Positions 7,881 through 15,286 of a stretch of 64,000 bases of DNA are shown here, piece after piece; the first letter of the stretch is position 1; every line of letters starts with the position of its first letter. The notes beneath the pieces were generated by a model. That model was not told the DNA's origin. It saw only the letters and a program-made list of their open reading frames with translations, and searched no databases. The DNA comes from UBA5209 sp034002865 (GTDB lineage: Bacteria > Patescibacteriota > Dojkabacteria > SC72), in contig JAVEZR010000001.1 of NCBI GenBank assembly GCA_034002865.1, forward strand, positions 1 to 64,000, given 5' to 3'. The position numbers were made by a program, and so were the translations under genes.

Positions 7881-8185
7881 GTTGATAACTTGATAATATT
7901 TCTTTAAAAAGTTCTACCCTACCCCATTTCTGAACTTAAATTCTTTGTCGAAAAATTTTTAATAAAATATTCCTAAATTCCTAACGATATGGTGTTGCAC
8001 AGAGATATCTGACTGTGTATTTCTTCTGTGTACTTCTTTGGACAACTGTATGTTAGATGTGAATATTTAATTCTTTATTAATCAGTACTTTTAAGTAGAA
8101 CCCTTTTAATTAACGATATCTTAAAATGTGGAATACCTACACGTTATCCCATACATATACACATTAATCCACACGATATACACAG

Positions 8186-9643
8186 CTATTGAGTTAGCTC
8201 TCTTTTACAACTCTCTATCTTTTCAGCTAAACGACTATCTTTCTCCATCTTTTCAGAGATCTGTTTATATGCATGTATTACAGTAGTATGATCTTTCCTA
8301 TTAACCTCTTTAGCTACTCTCTCTAAGGGTAGATCTAACTCTTTTCTAAGAAGATACATTACTACTTGTCTTGTTAAGGCAACATACGCTGTTCTTCTAC
8401 TACCTTTAATATCTGAAATAGGGACATCAAAGATTGTAGATACAGATTTAATAACTCTCTGAGGAGTAATTCTTAATCTCTTACTCTCTATATCTACCTG
8501 AAGTATCCTAGCTACCTCTTCATATGTAGGTTTCTCTCCCAGCTTCATTAGCGTAACTACTTTGTTAAGTGCTCCTTCTAATTCTCTTACACTACTCTCA
8601 ATGTTCTTTGCTATTAACTCTATATATTCATCAGCTACAACAATTTTTTTCTCTGAAAGAATCTGTTTAAGAATGGCAACTCTGGTCTCATATTCTGGAA
8701 TTTGCATATCAGCTACCATGCCTCCTTCAAATCTTGACCTAAGCCTATCCGCTATATTCTTTATCTCTTTAGGGGGTCTATCTGACGCTAATACAATCTG
8801 CTTATTCGATTGATACAAACTATTAAAGGTATGGAAGAGCTCCTCTTGTGTCTTGGGATATGTTTCTACAAATTGAACATCATCTATTATTAATAGATCT
8901 ACCTCTCTATACTTTGTTCTAAAATCTTCGTTCCTTTTTGTTCTAATGGATTCAATCATTTCATTTAAGAACTGCTCTATCGATACATAGGCGACCTTTT
9001 TCTCAGGATCCTTTTTAATTACCTCATTACCAATAGCTTGCATAAGGTGGGTTTTACCTACTCCTGTACTACCGTAAAAGAATACAGGATTATGTGCCTT
9101 ACCAAGATCTTGTACAACCGCCTGTGCTACAGCATCTGCTAATCTGTTACCTGAACCAACTATAAAGCTCTCGAATGTATACTTTGGATTTAGCCTTGCA
9201 CTCTGTATAGCCTTCTCATACTTCTTATGTTCATTTTCTGAAGATGAGAAAAGATCTATATTCTCACTCGTTGGCTTAACAAACTCATACCTATTTTTAG
9301 ATTTCTCTTGTACAGGTAAAGACTTAAGTAAAAACTCTATCTGTAAATTTTGCCCTGTGGCTTTAAGTAAGCATCTTTGGAGTAAGTTTTTAAAATCTCT
9401 CTGTATTGTTCCTTTCTTGAATTCACTACTACAGGAAAAGGTCGCTACTCCATTATTAATATCCTCTAAGTATGTATCTCCAAACCAAGATTTATACTCC
9501 ACTCTATCAAGTACCATTCTTAAGTTTTCGGAGACAATCTTCCATACATCATCTGTATCTATATCCTGATAGCTATGCCCACTACCCTCTACCTTAGGTT
9601 TAGCTACACCGTCTATATAGTTTTCGAAGTCAATTTTGTCCAT
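8186..9643 (-). CDS. dnaA: Chromosomal replication initiator DnaA
   Basis: DnaA binds DnaA boxes at oriC, forms an ATP-dependent filament and opens the duplex. All four domains are visible in 485 residues: an N-terminal helicase-recruiting domain (about 30-108), a variable linker, the AAA+ core with Walker A GSTGVGKT (191-198) and Walker B IIDD (252-255), and the C-terminal DNA-binding domain with the signature DHTTVIHA. Length is slightly above the usual 450. The spacers on both sides carry DnaA-box-like sites, so autoregulation is likely. Confidence 0.98.
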   Translation of the reverse strand: MDKIDFENYIDGVAKPKVEGSGHSYQDIDTDDVWKIVSENLRMVLDRVEYKSWFGDTYLEDINNGVATFSCSSEFKKGTIQRDFKNLLQRCLLKATGQNLQIEFLLKSLPVQEKSKNRYEFVKPTSENIDLFSSSENEHKKYEKAIQSARLNPKYTFESFIVGSGNRLADAVAQAVVQDLGKAHNPVFFYGSTGVGKTHLMQAIGNEVIKKDPEKKVAYVSIEQFLNEMIESIRTKRNEDFRTKYREVDLLIIDDVQFVETYPKTQEELFHTFNSLYQSNKQIVLASDRPPKEIKNIADRLRSRFEGGMVADMQIPEYETRVAILKQILSEKKIVVADEYIELIAKNIESSVRELEGALNKVVTLMKLGEKPTYEEVARILQVDIESKRLRITPQRVIKSVSTIFDVPISDIKGSRRTAYVALTRQVVMYLLRKELDLPLERVAKEVNRKDHTTVIHAYKQISEKMEKDSRLAEKIESCKRELTQ

Positions 9644-9736
9644 ACAGTAATGTATTTAATACAAAATAAAGGCAGTTGGGGGCAGTGCTTTCGGTCGATT
9701 GGGACTGATAGTCCATTATATTGATTTCTAAAATAA

Positions 9737-9745
9737 TGTGGATAA
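9737..9745 (-). promoter_or_regulatory. Consensus DnaA box upstream of dnaA
   Basis: TGTGGATAA is an exact match to the DnaA-box consensus (TTATCCACA on the minus strand). It lies 94 bp before the dnaA start, in the divergent dnaA-rpmH spacer (9644-9894). It may serve dnaA autoregulation or a second origin subregion. I see nothing else of note in that spacer apart from AT-rich promoter-like sequence and TATAAT near 9879 before rpmH. Confidence 0.55.
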
Positions 9746-9894
9746 GGTTGTACAGATATATAGGGAAATCCTTGTACAGAGAGCTTTTTCTATTACTATC
9801 CTTTTGTCTAAGTTAGATAGAGAGTATTAGAAGAATTACTCTTGTAACAAATATTTGCCATATATAGAGATATTAATATATAATAAGCTCGCTT

Positions 9895-10077
9895 ATGAAA
9901 AGAACATATCAACCAAAAAACTTAAAAAGACTTAGAAAGTTTGGCTTCATGGCCAGAAAGAAAACTGTTGGAGGAAGAGCTGTACTCAAGAATAGAATAA
10001 AGAAGGGTAGAAAAGAGCTAACAGTAAGTGAAGAGTATAAGACTTTAAGGAAAAAACCGATATCAAGGATTAGGTAG
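9895..10077 (+). CDS. rpmH: Ribosomal protein bL34
   Basis: This small basic protein of the large ribosomal subunit begins with the family signature MKRTYQPKNLKRLRKFGF. The core matches bL34, but the protein has 60 residues where 44-47 is usual, because of a C-terminal extension (about LTVSEEYKTLRKKPISRIR). It starts the conserved rpmH-rnpA-yidD-yidC-jag order next to dnaA. A TATAAT lies about 10 nt upstream, with no Shine-Dalgarno. Confidence 0.96.
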   Translation: MKRTYQPKNLKRLRKFGFMARKKTVGGRAVLKNRIKKGRKELTVSEEYKTLRKKPISRIR

Positions 10078-10092
10078 TGTATACTTATATAT

Positions 10093-10431
10093 ATGCTTAC
10101 ACACCAACACAGATTAAACGCTAAACACTTCAAACAGGTTTATAATGAAGGTAAGAAATTCAGAGGTGAATTTGGTATGTTAGTTGCTCGAGAGTATGAT
10201 AGTGATGTATCTCAGTTTGCTTTTGTAGTAAGTAAAAAGATAGGTAATGCACCTGAAAGACATCGTATGACAAGACTGCTTCGTCAAATTACTAGAGAGA
10301 TACTCACAGAGTACAACCTTAAAGAAAGAAACATACAGTGTCAGTATATAGCATTTAAATATTGTGATAATTATGCAATCCTTAAAGAAGAGTATTCTAA
10401 ACAACTTAAAGAGGCTTTCTCTGTTTCCTAG
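10093..10431 (+). CDS. rnpA: Ribonuclease P protein component
   Basis: RnpA binds the RNase P RNA and helps it cut 5' leaders from tRNA and tmRNA precursors. The 112 residues are of usual length. FAFVVSKKIGNAPERHRMTRLLRQ carries the conserved RNR-type basic helix, with HR in place of NR. Its 3' end overlaps the yidD frame by 68 bp. A TATACT sits 7 nt before the ATG, so an additional leaderless start inside the operon is possible. The RNase P RNA gene itself is not in this window. Confidence 0.92.
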   Translation: MLTHQHRLNAKHFKQVYNEGKKFRGEFGMLVAREYDSDVSQFAFVVSKKIGNAPERHRMTRLLRQITREILTEYNLKERNIQCQYIAFKYCDNYAILKEEYSKQLKEAFSVS

Positions 10432-10672
10432 AAGAGTAGAACTTTTTTTAATACGTATATATCAAAAAACACTCTCTCTTGATCATGGATATCTAGGGAA
10501 GGTATACCCAAACAGTAGATCTTGTAAATATATCCCTACCTGCTCTGAGTATGGGTATGAAGCTATATTGAGATTTGGTATATTCAGGGGTAATATACTA
10601 GCCATTAAACGTATACTTAGATGCAACCCATGGAGTAAAGCAGGACAGTACGATCCTGTTCCTGAAAAATAG
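10364..10672 (+). CDS. yidD: Membrane protein insertion efficiency factor YidD
   Basis: YidD is a small membrane-bound helper for YidC-dependent insertion. The hallmark SCKYIPTCSEYGYEAI and RCNPWSKAGQYDPVP are present, and the length (102) is near the norm once the N-terminal extension is ignored. The first 20 residues overlap the end of rnpA in another frame. A later start is possible, but no ATG or GTG lies close to the conserved part, so I keep this start. Confidence 0.92.
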   Translation: MIIMQSLKKSILNNLKRLSLFPRRVELFLIRIYQKTLSLDHGYLGKVYPNSRSCKYIPTCSEYGYEAILRFGIFRGNILAIKRILRCNPWSKAGQYDPVPEK

Positions 10673-10722
10673 TTGAGTTTAATGTATAATGCATAAGATT
10701 TTTATTATTACTAATTATTAAT

Positions 10723-11559
10723 ATGCTATCAACCATTTGGAACACATTACTATTTAATCCTGTATTAAATGGTTTAATAATTCTCTATCACTATCTTGGT
10801 GATAACTTAGGTTTAGCTATTTTAGCTATTGCCGTTATCGTAAGACTCTTCCTTACGCCATTAGTAAAGAAGCAGACAGAGATGACAAAGAAGATGTCTG
10901 GTCTTAAACCTGAATTAGAGAAGATACAGAAGAAGTATGCAAACAACAAGGAGAAACTATCACAAGAGCAGATGAAACTGTACAAGAGAGTTGGGTATAA
11001 CCCACTTGGATGTGTTGGAACTATGGTACCTCAGTTAATTATACTCTCCGTATTAATAGGTGTGATAAGGGCGGTGACAGAGAGTAACTTAGATGGATTG
11101 TATACTTGGGTTAGAGAGTTAGTAGGTATTTCCAATGGTTATGTAATTAATCCAGATTTCCTTTTCTGGGATTTAACAAAATCGTATAACGGTATGTCTG
11201 CAGAGTTTGGAAGAGTTGCAGTAGAGAGTCTTCCATACATTGCACTAGCTCTTCTTGTAGGAGTAGTTCAGTATCTAACTACAACATTTACACAGAAGAT
11301 GCAGAATTTAACACCTGAGACTCCAAAGAAGGGGAAAGATTCAACTGCTGCTCCAGATATGCAAGCTCAGATGCAAAAATCAATGATGTTTATGTTCCCC
11401 CTTATGACAATATTCTTTACAATTAGTATGCCTGCAGCATTAGGATGGTACTGGATGGTTCAATCCTTTATGCTTGTTGTACAGTACTTCACTTTAGATT
11501 TTGATAAAACTAAAAAGGGTATACAGAACTTAAGGGCTAAGTATTTTACTAAGAAATAA
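10723..11559 (+). CDS. yidC: Membrane protein insertase YidC/Oxa1
   Basis: YidC inserts and folds inner-membrane proteins, alone or with the Sec translocon. The 278 residues carry the Oxa1 core: an N-terminal membrane segment at about 10-40, the amphipathic charged loop KKQTEMTKKMSGLKPEL, and three or four further segments, ending in a short basic tail. It lacks the large periplasmic domain of Gram-negative YidC, as in Gram-positive and CPR forms. It follows yidD by 50 bp in the conserved order. Confidence 0.95.
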   Translation: MLSTIWNTLLFNPVLNGLIILYHYLGDNLGLAILAIAVIVRLFLTPLVKKQTEMTKKMSGLKPELEKIQKKYANNKEKLSQEQMKLYKRVGYNPLGCVGTMVPQLIILSVLIGVIRAVTESNLDGLYTWVRELVGISNGYVINPDFLFWDLTKSYNGMSAEFGRVAVESLPYIALALLVGVVQYLTTTFTQKMQNLTPETPKKGKDSTAAPDMQAQMQKSMMFMFPLMTIFFTISMPAALGWYWMVQSFMLVVQYFTLDFDKTKKGIQNLRAKYFTKK

Positions 11560-11576
11560 ATTAAATAAATATTAAT

Positions 11577-12095
11577 ATGGAAGACATAGTAAGGAAAGAA
11601 TTAGATACTCTACTCTCTTTAATGGGTATAGAGGCAGAGTACAGTATGGAGTTAGAGAAAAATGAGGAGGTTACATATATAAAGGTATCATTCACTGGTG
11701 AGAACTTAGGATATCTCATTGGCGGCCATGGTAAGCATCTTGATTCCTTACAGTATGTATTGAGTATGGTTGTTAGGAAGCATTTTAAAGAGGATGAACA
11801 GTACCGAGTTATTTTAGATGTAGGTGGATATAGGAAAGAGAGAGATGAGAAGTTAGAGAAATTTGCTATGCAAAAGGCAGACGATGCAAGGATACTTGGA
11901 GAACCTATAGATTTACCCCCAATGAAAGCATCAGACAGGAGAGTTGTACATATGACATTACAGATGTTTGACGATGTAAAGACTGAGAGTGTAGGAGAGG
12001 ATAGAGAGAGGCATATTAGGATCATTCCTACTAATGAGAAAGATATGGATGTTCTATCTTCATCAGAAGAGGAACAGGAAGAGAGTGAGGAATAG
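11577..12095 (+). CDS. jag: Jag/KhpB-type RNA-binding protein (KH-R3H)
   Basis: A type II KH domain (with IGGHGKHLDSLQYVL at about 49-63) is followed by an R3H domain (about 100-155, ending in RERHIRIIP) and an acidic tail. The N-terminal Jag_N domain of Firmicutes is absent. Members bind many RNAs and affect cell-wall synthesis and division. It lies 17 bp after yidC, its usual place. The start ATG 11577 has no Shine-Dalgarno. Confidence 0.93.
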   Translation: MEDIVRKELDTLLSLMGIEAEYSMELEKNEEVTYIKVSFTGENLGYLIGGHGKHLDSLQYVLSMVVRKHFKEDEQYRVILDVGGYRKERDEKLEKFAMQKADDARILGEPIDLPPMKASDRRVVHMTLQMFDDVKTESVGEDRERHIRIIPTNEKDMDVLSSSEEEQEESEE

Positions 12096-12119
12096 CTTCT
12101 ACTCTGTTAGAATGTATTA

Positions 12120-13505
12120 ATGAATACCTTCTTAGAAAAATATCTTCATATTTTCATATATATCTTCCTATTACTACTATCCATACCCCTCTGTTTTCAA
12201 AATCTCAATAAAGGTATCTTCCTTTTATCAATATTCACTATTTGGTTTCTTATCCCCTTCTTTAAAAAAGGATACCTTTACACTCTCCTTTTCATTTTCT
12301 TCCTACTGCCCTTTAATGTCACATTGCAAATACCAGAGAGTATAACTTTGCTAGGTAATACATTTATACTCTCTCAACCATATGTTGCAGGTCTTTGGGT
12401 TAACTATTTAGTCCCTACTCTTTCCATTCTAGACATCTTTGTTTTAATACTTCTTCTTCAGCTATTTATTTACAGAGAGAAGCTCTTTAAAAGGTATATT
12501 GGTAATAAATATTTTCTTCTTTTATTATTCTTACTACTACTCCAATCCTTAATTGTTCAAAATTTTCTCACCACCCTTCTCTCTTTGAGAATGTTTGTAT
12601 ATCTATTTACTACAGTCATGGTAGTTGAGATTGTTAAGGAGAGATCTACTCTTAAAAAAATGTTACAGAAGGGATATATAAAAGTGCTCTTAATATCAAC
12701 AGTACTCTTTCAAGCTGCTGTTGGAATGTATCAATTCTTAAGGGGTAGTTCAGTAGGTGTTTACTTCCTAGGAGAATCTAAGATAGCGAATGGAATGCTA
12801 GGTTCTAGTTTTATAGAGATAGGGGGAGAGAACTTTTTAAGAAGCTACGGTACATTCCCTCATCCAAATATTTTAGCAGGATGGTATATATTGATACTTA
12901 CACTTTTAATATATATGTACTCTAAATCTAAGGAGAAGATATATCTATTTCTAATTCCTTTCTTGCCCTTTTTTACTCTCTTTACATTCTCAAGAGTAAC
13001 AATCTTCTTAATGCTGTTAATATGTATTCTATATATATTTAAATATTTAAAAACTTCTAAAAAAATACTCTCTGTATCTACTCTCCTCTGGTTTAGATTT
13101 GCAGATATCTTTACAGCAGGTAATAGTAGCTTAGTAGATAGAGGTAAACTACTTAAGGTAAATATAGAGATATTAAAAGAGAACTTACTCATAGGCACAG
13201 GACTTGGCAATTCAATACGTCACTATTCAGAGAGTATTCCACTAACAGAGGGAGGGAAATTACTACTACAGCCTGTACATAACATATGGGTATTAATGAT
13301 TGTAGAGCTTGGTTTACTACTGGGAGTATACTACCTATTTCTACTGTGCAAGTTCTTTATAAAAGGGATCAAGATAAATACTTTCACTTTTTCAATTCTA
13401 CTTACAGTTATTACAATCGGAATGTTTGATCACTATCTTTTTACCCTACCTCAGGGTAATATTATTTTCTTTTCTTTTTTGATATTACTATCTGACTCGA
13501 GATAA
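12120..13505 (+). CDS. O-antigen ligase/polymerase-like membrane protein
   Basis: The 461 residues have about 11-12 membrane segments and a large outer loop containing FPHPNILAGWY and IGTGLGNSIRHY, typical of the WaaL/Wzy O-antigen ligase family. These enzymes join or polymerise lipid-linked glycans on the outer face of the membrane. A TAGAAT element lies 6 nt before the ATG. Its last 44 bp overlap the next gene on the opposite strand. A second family member is at 53359. Confidence 0.8.
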   Translation: MNTFLEKYLHIFIYIFLLLLSIPLCFQNLNKGIFLLSIFTIWFLIPFFKKGYLYTLLFIFFLLPFNVTLQIPESITLLGNTFILSQPYVAGLWVNYLVPTLSILDIFVLILLLQLFIYREKLFKRYIGNKYFLLLLFLLLLQSLIVQNFLTTLLSLRMFVYLFTTVMVVEIVKERSTLKKMLQKGYIKVLLISTVLFQAAVGMYQFLRGSSVGVYFLGESKIANGMLGSSFIEIGGENFLRSYGTFPHPNILAGWYILILTLLIYMYSKSKEKIYLFLIPFLPFFTLFTFSRVTIFLMLLICILYIFKYLKTSKKILSVSTLLWFRFADIFTAGNSSLVDRGKLLKVNIEILKENLLIGTGLGNSIRHYSESIPLTEGGKLLLQPVHNIWVLMIVELGLLLGVYYLFLLCKFFIKGIKINTFTFSILLTVITIGMFDHYLFTLPQGNIIFFSFLILLSDSR

Positions 13506-14034
13506 TAACAAAGAGTAGTGCAAGCCACATTAGATACTCAGGATATGCAATATACTTTAAGGATATATATGTAGAGATAAGGATAGACATACTCATTAGT
13601 AATAGGTAAAGGAGTAGTAACTTTTTAAATACCTTCTTGTTGTAATATCTTAATATTAGTAATCTAGTTACTGGATATACAATGACAAAGGTTAGAGCAA
13701 AGAACCAATGTAATACCCTATTCATATCCAATATCTCTCCTGTGAGTGGATATATTCCTATTCCTACAAGAGCAAATGCACTTAATGCATGAACGTTGTA
13801 TAGAGATTTTTTAACTCTTTTGTACTTAGGGTTTGTAATAGCGTCTAGACCACATAGCAAGCCTGTTACAATGGAAGAGATATTAAAGTAAAGTCCTGTA
13901 TCAAAGAGTAAAGCATAGTCACTTACTGCATACCCTGTTCTTAAATCAAGAAATTCAAAAATATGCAAAGGAAAACTTCCTAGAAGGTAAATATTTGAAA
14001 TTGTGTAATATACTAATCCAATTATATCTAACAT
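13462..14034 (-). CDS. Six-helix membrane protein, function unknown
   Basis: The 190 residues have about six membrane segments and a lysine-rich C-terminus (ISKKKRK). The arrangement, with an HxxS-containing third segment (NVHALSAFALVGIG) and an LHWFFAL segment, resembles the DUF998 family of membrane proteins, but the match is weak. It overlaps the O-antigen ligase gene tail to tail by 44 bp. No catalytic residues can be assigned. Confidence 0.6.
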   Translation of the reverse strand: MLDIIGLVYYTISNIYLLGSFPLHIFEFLDLRTGYAVSDYALLFDTGLYFNISSIVTGLLCGLDAITNPKYKRVKKSLYNVHALSAFALVGIGIYPLTGEILDMNRVLHWFFALTFVIVYPVTRLLILRYYNKKVFKKLLLLYLLLMSMSILISTYISLKYIAYPEYLMWLALLFVIISSQIVISKKKRK

Positions 14035-14064
14035 TCTTTTACTATATCACTCAAAGATATTCTT

Positions 14065-14412
14065 TTACATATCTTTTACTACTTCAAGAATAACTACAGC
14101 TTCGTTATGTACTTCATCCTTGGCTCCGTAGAGTACTGTAACGACCTTATGCTCTTTATCAGCGTTTTTAATTTCTTCTAAATACTCCTTTTTATCTTTT
14201 AACTCAGCCTTATATTTTTTCTTAAAGTCTGCCCACTTCTTAGGATCATGGTTAAACCATTTACGTAACTCTGTACTTGGAGCTATATCTTTAAGCCATA
14301 TATCAAGTTTTGCCTTCTCTTTACTTATACCCCTTGGCCATAACCTATCAACTAGAATACGGTAACCATCACTCTTACTATACGGTTCATAGATTCTTTT
14401 TAAGTTAATCAT
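14065..14412 (-). CDS. DUF488-family protein (YeaO-like)
   Basis: The 115 residues begin with the family signature: YRILVDRLWPRGISKEKAKLDIWLKDIAPS, then LRKWFNHDPKKW and a C-terminal VVTVLYGAKD. DUF488 proteins are small cytosolic proteins of unknown biochemistry, sometimes linked to stress or metal response. The length is typical for the YeaO subgroup. It lies 50 bp downstream of the Mug-like gene on the same strand. Confidence 0.88.
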   Translation of the reverse strand: MINLKRIYEPYSKSDGYRILVDRLWPRGISKEKAKLDIWLKDIAPSTELRKWFNHDPKKWADFKKKYKAELKDKKEYLEEIKNADKEHKVVTVLYGAKDEVHNEAVVILEVVKDM

Positions 14413-14462
14413 ACTCTTTATTTTATAATTTTAATGTTTATATTAAAACAGTTCTCTATATA

Positions 14463-14966
14463 TTACCTATATTTATTAATTTCTTCTAACTCTTTTACTC
14501 TTACAGTAGCTTTCCCACGTAAAGGGGAATGCATAACGAATACTTTTGTATTTCCAATATCTTCTTGCCAACCAAAGCTACAATCTTTTAATCCTAAGTA
14601 TTTTTTATAGGTAACTTTACCAATAAAACAAACTACCTTGGGAATTTCTGTCTTTATAACCTGTGTAAGTCTCTCTCTTCCAAGTAGCTCTTCATCTTTT
14701 AAAAGCTTTGTTATATTAGCTGTTGCTCTATCTATAATATTTACAAAACCTAATCTATACACTGTATTAAATTTCTCGTTGTACATTTTAGATAACATCT
14801 TATCATTCTTTAACTCTTCCCTACTCTCTGCGATAAGACCTGCATCAGAGAGTAAATACCAAAACATTTTATTATTTAAGAATGGTACTCTACGTCTTAA
14901 TGATCCGGGATGTGGATTAATTCCAACAAAAAGTATATCGGGAATCTTATAATGGTAAGGAATCAT
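14463..14966 (-). CDS. Mismatch-specific uracil/thymine-DNA glycosylase (Mug/TDG-like)
   Basis: This family removes U or T from G mismatches in double-stranded DNA. The N-terminal motif IPDILFVGINPHPGSL has the catalytic N of GINP at about residue 17. The C-terminal motif reads MHSPLRGKAT where NPSG is usual, so recognition of the mismatch strand may differ. The length of 167 matches Mug. It heads a short minus-strand group with the DUF488 gene. Confidence 0.82.
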   Translation of the reverse strand: MIPYHYKIPDILFVGINPHPGSLRRRVPFLNNKMFWYLLSDAGLIAESREELKNDKMLSKMYNEKFNTVYRLGFVNIIDRATANITKLLKDEELLGRERLTQVIKTEIPKVVCFIGKVTYKKYLGLKDCSFGWQEDIGNTKVFVMHSPLRGKATVRVKELEEINKYR

Positions 14967-15064
14967 ATTTTAGATATGGTATAGATAATTTAGCCTTTTT
15001 AATTTTGGCAATTTATAGCGATATTTTCTAAGAGGGTAACTTTTAATTATAATGTATGAAAACT

Positions 15065-15152
15065 TGGCGGAGAGAATGGGATTCGAACCCATGGTACATT
15101 GCTGTACGCACGCTTTCCAAGCGTGTCCTTTCGGCCACTCAGGCATCTCTCC
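15065..15152 (-). tRNA. tRNA-Ser (anticodon GGA)
   Basis: GGAGAGA at the 5' end pairs with TCTCTCC, followed by discriminator G and an encoded CCA. The anticodon arm CACGC-TTGGAAA-GCGTG gives GGA, which reads UCC/UCU. The long variable arm (CGTACAGCAATGTAC) fits class II serine tRNA. It lies 12 nt downstream of tRNA-Arg on the same strand. Confidence 0.95.
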
Positions 15153-15164
15153 CAATTAGTAAAC

Positions 15165-15241
15165 TGGCGTACCCGGCCGGAATCGAACCGACAACCTACT
15201 GCTTAGAAGGCAATTGCTCTATCCAATTGAGCTACGGGTAC
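15165..15241 (-). tRNA. tRNA-Arg (anticodon TCT)
   Basis: GTACCCG at the 5' end pairs with CGGGTAC, followed by discriminator G and an encoded CCA. The anticodon arm ATTGC-CTTCTAA-GCAGT gives TCT, which reads AGA. AGA is the arginine codon used most in the surrounding genes. It is probably cotranscribed with tRNA-Ser(GGA). Confidence 0.95.
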
Positions 15242-15286
15242 ATAAAACATGCAATTTTATCAATAAATTGATTGAAATGAAAGGCT

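Larger units (their letters stand above)
7756..8185. other. Putative replication origin (oriC) between dnaA and dnaN
   Basis: This 430-bp spacer has no gene. It holds DnaA-box-like sites: TGTAGATAA (7872-7880, one mismatch to TGTGGATAA), TAATCCACA near 8165-8173, and ATATACACA near 8176-8184. It also has five TAG triplets (7853-7867) and a very AT-rich stretch at 7827-7850 on the dnaN side. The order from dnaA is boxes, box plus trios, then AT-rich DNA toward dnaN, as in the Bacillus subtilis unwinding region. Location and motif order support an origin. GC-skew and marker-frequency data are not available here. Confidence 0.7.

Noticed and set aside
14970..15271. Two open frames of 61 and 71 codons over the tRNA pair
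   Set aside because: They read through tRNA-Ser(GGA) and tRNA-Arg sequence. The tRNA folds explain the region.
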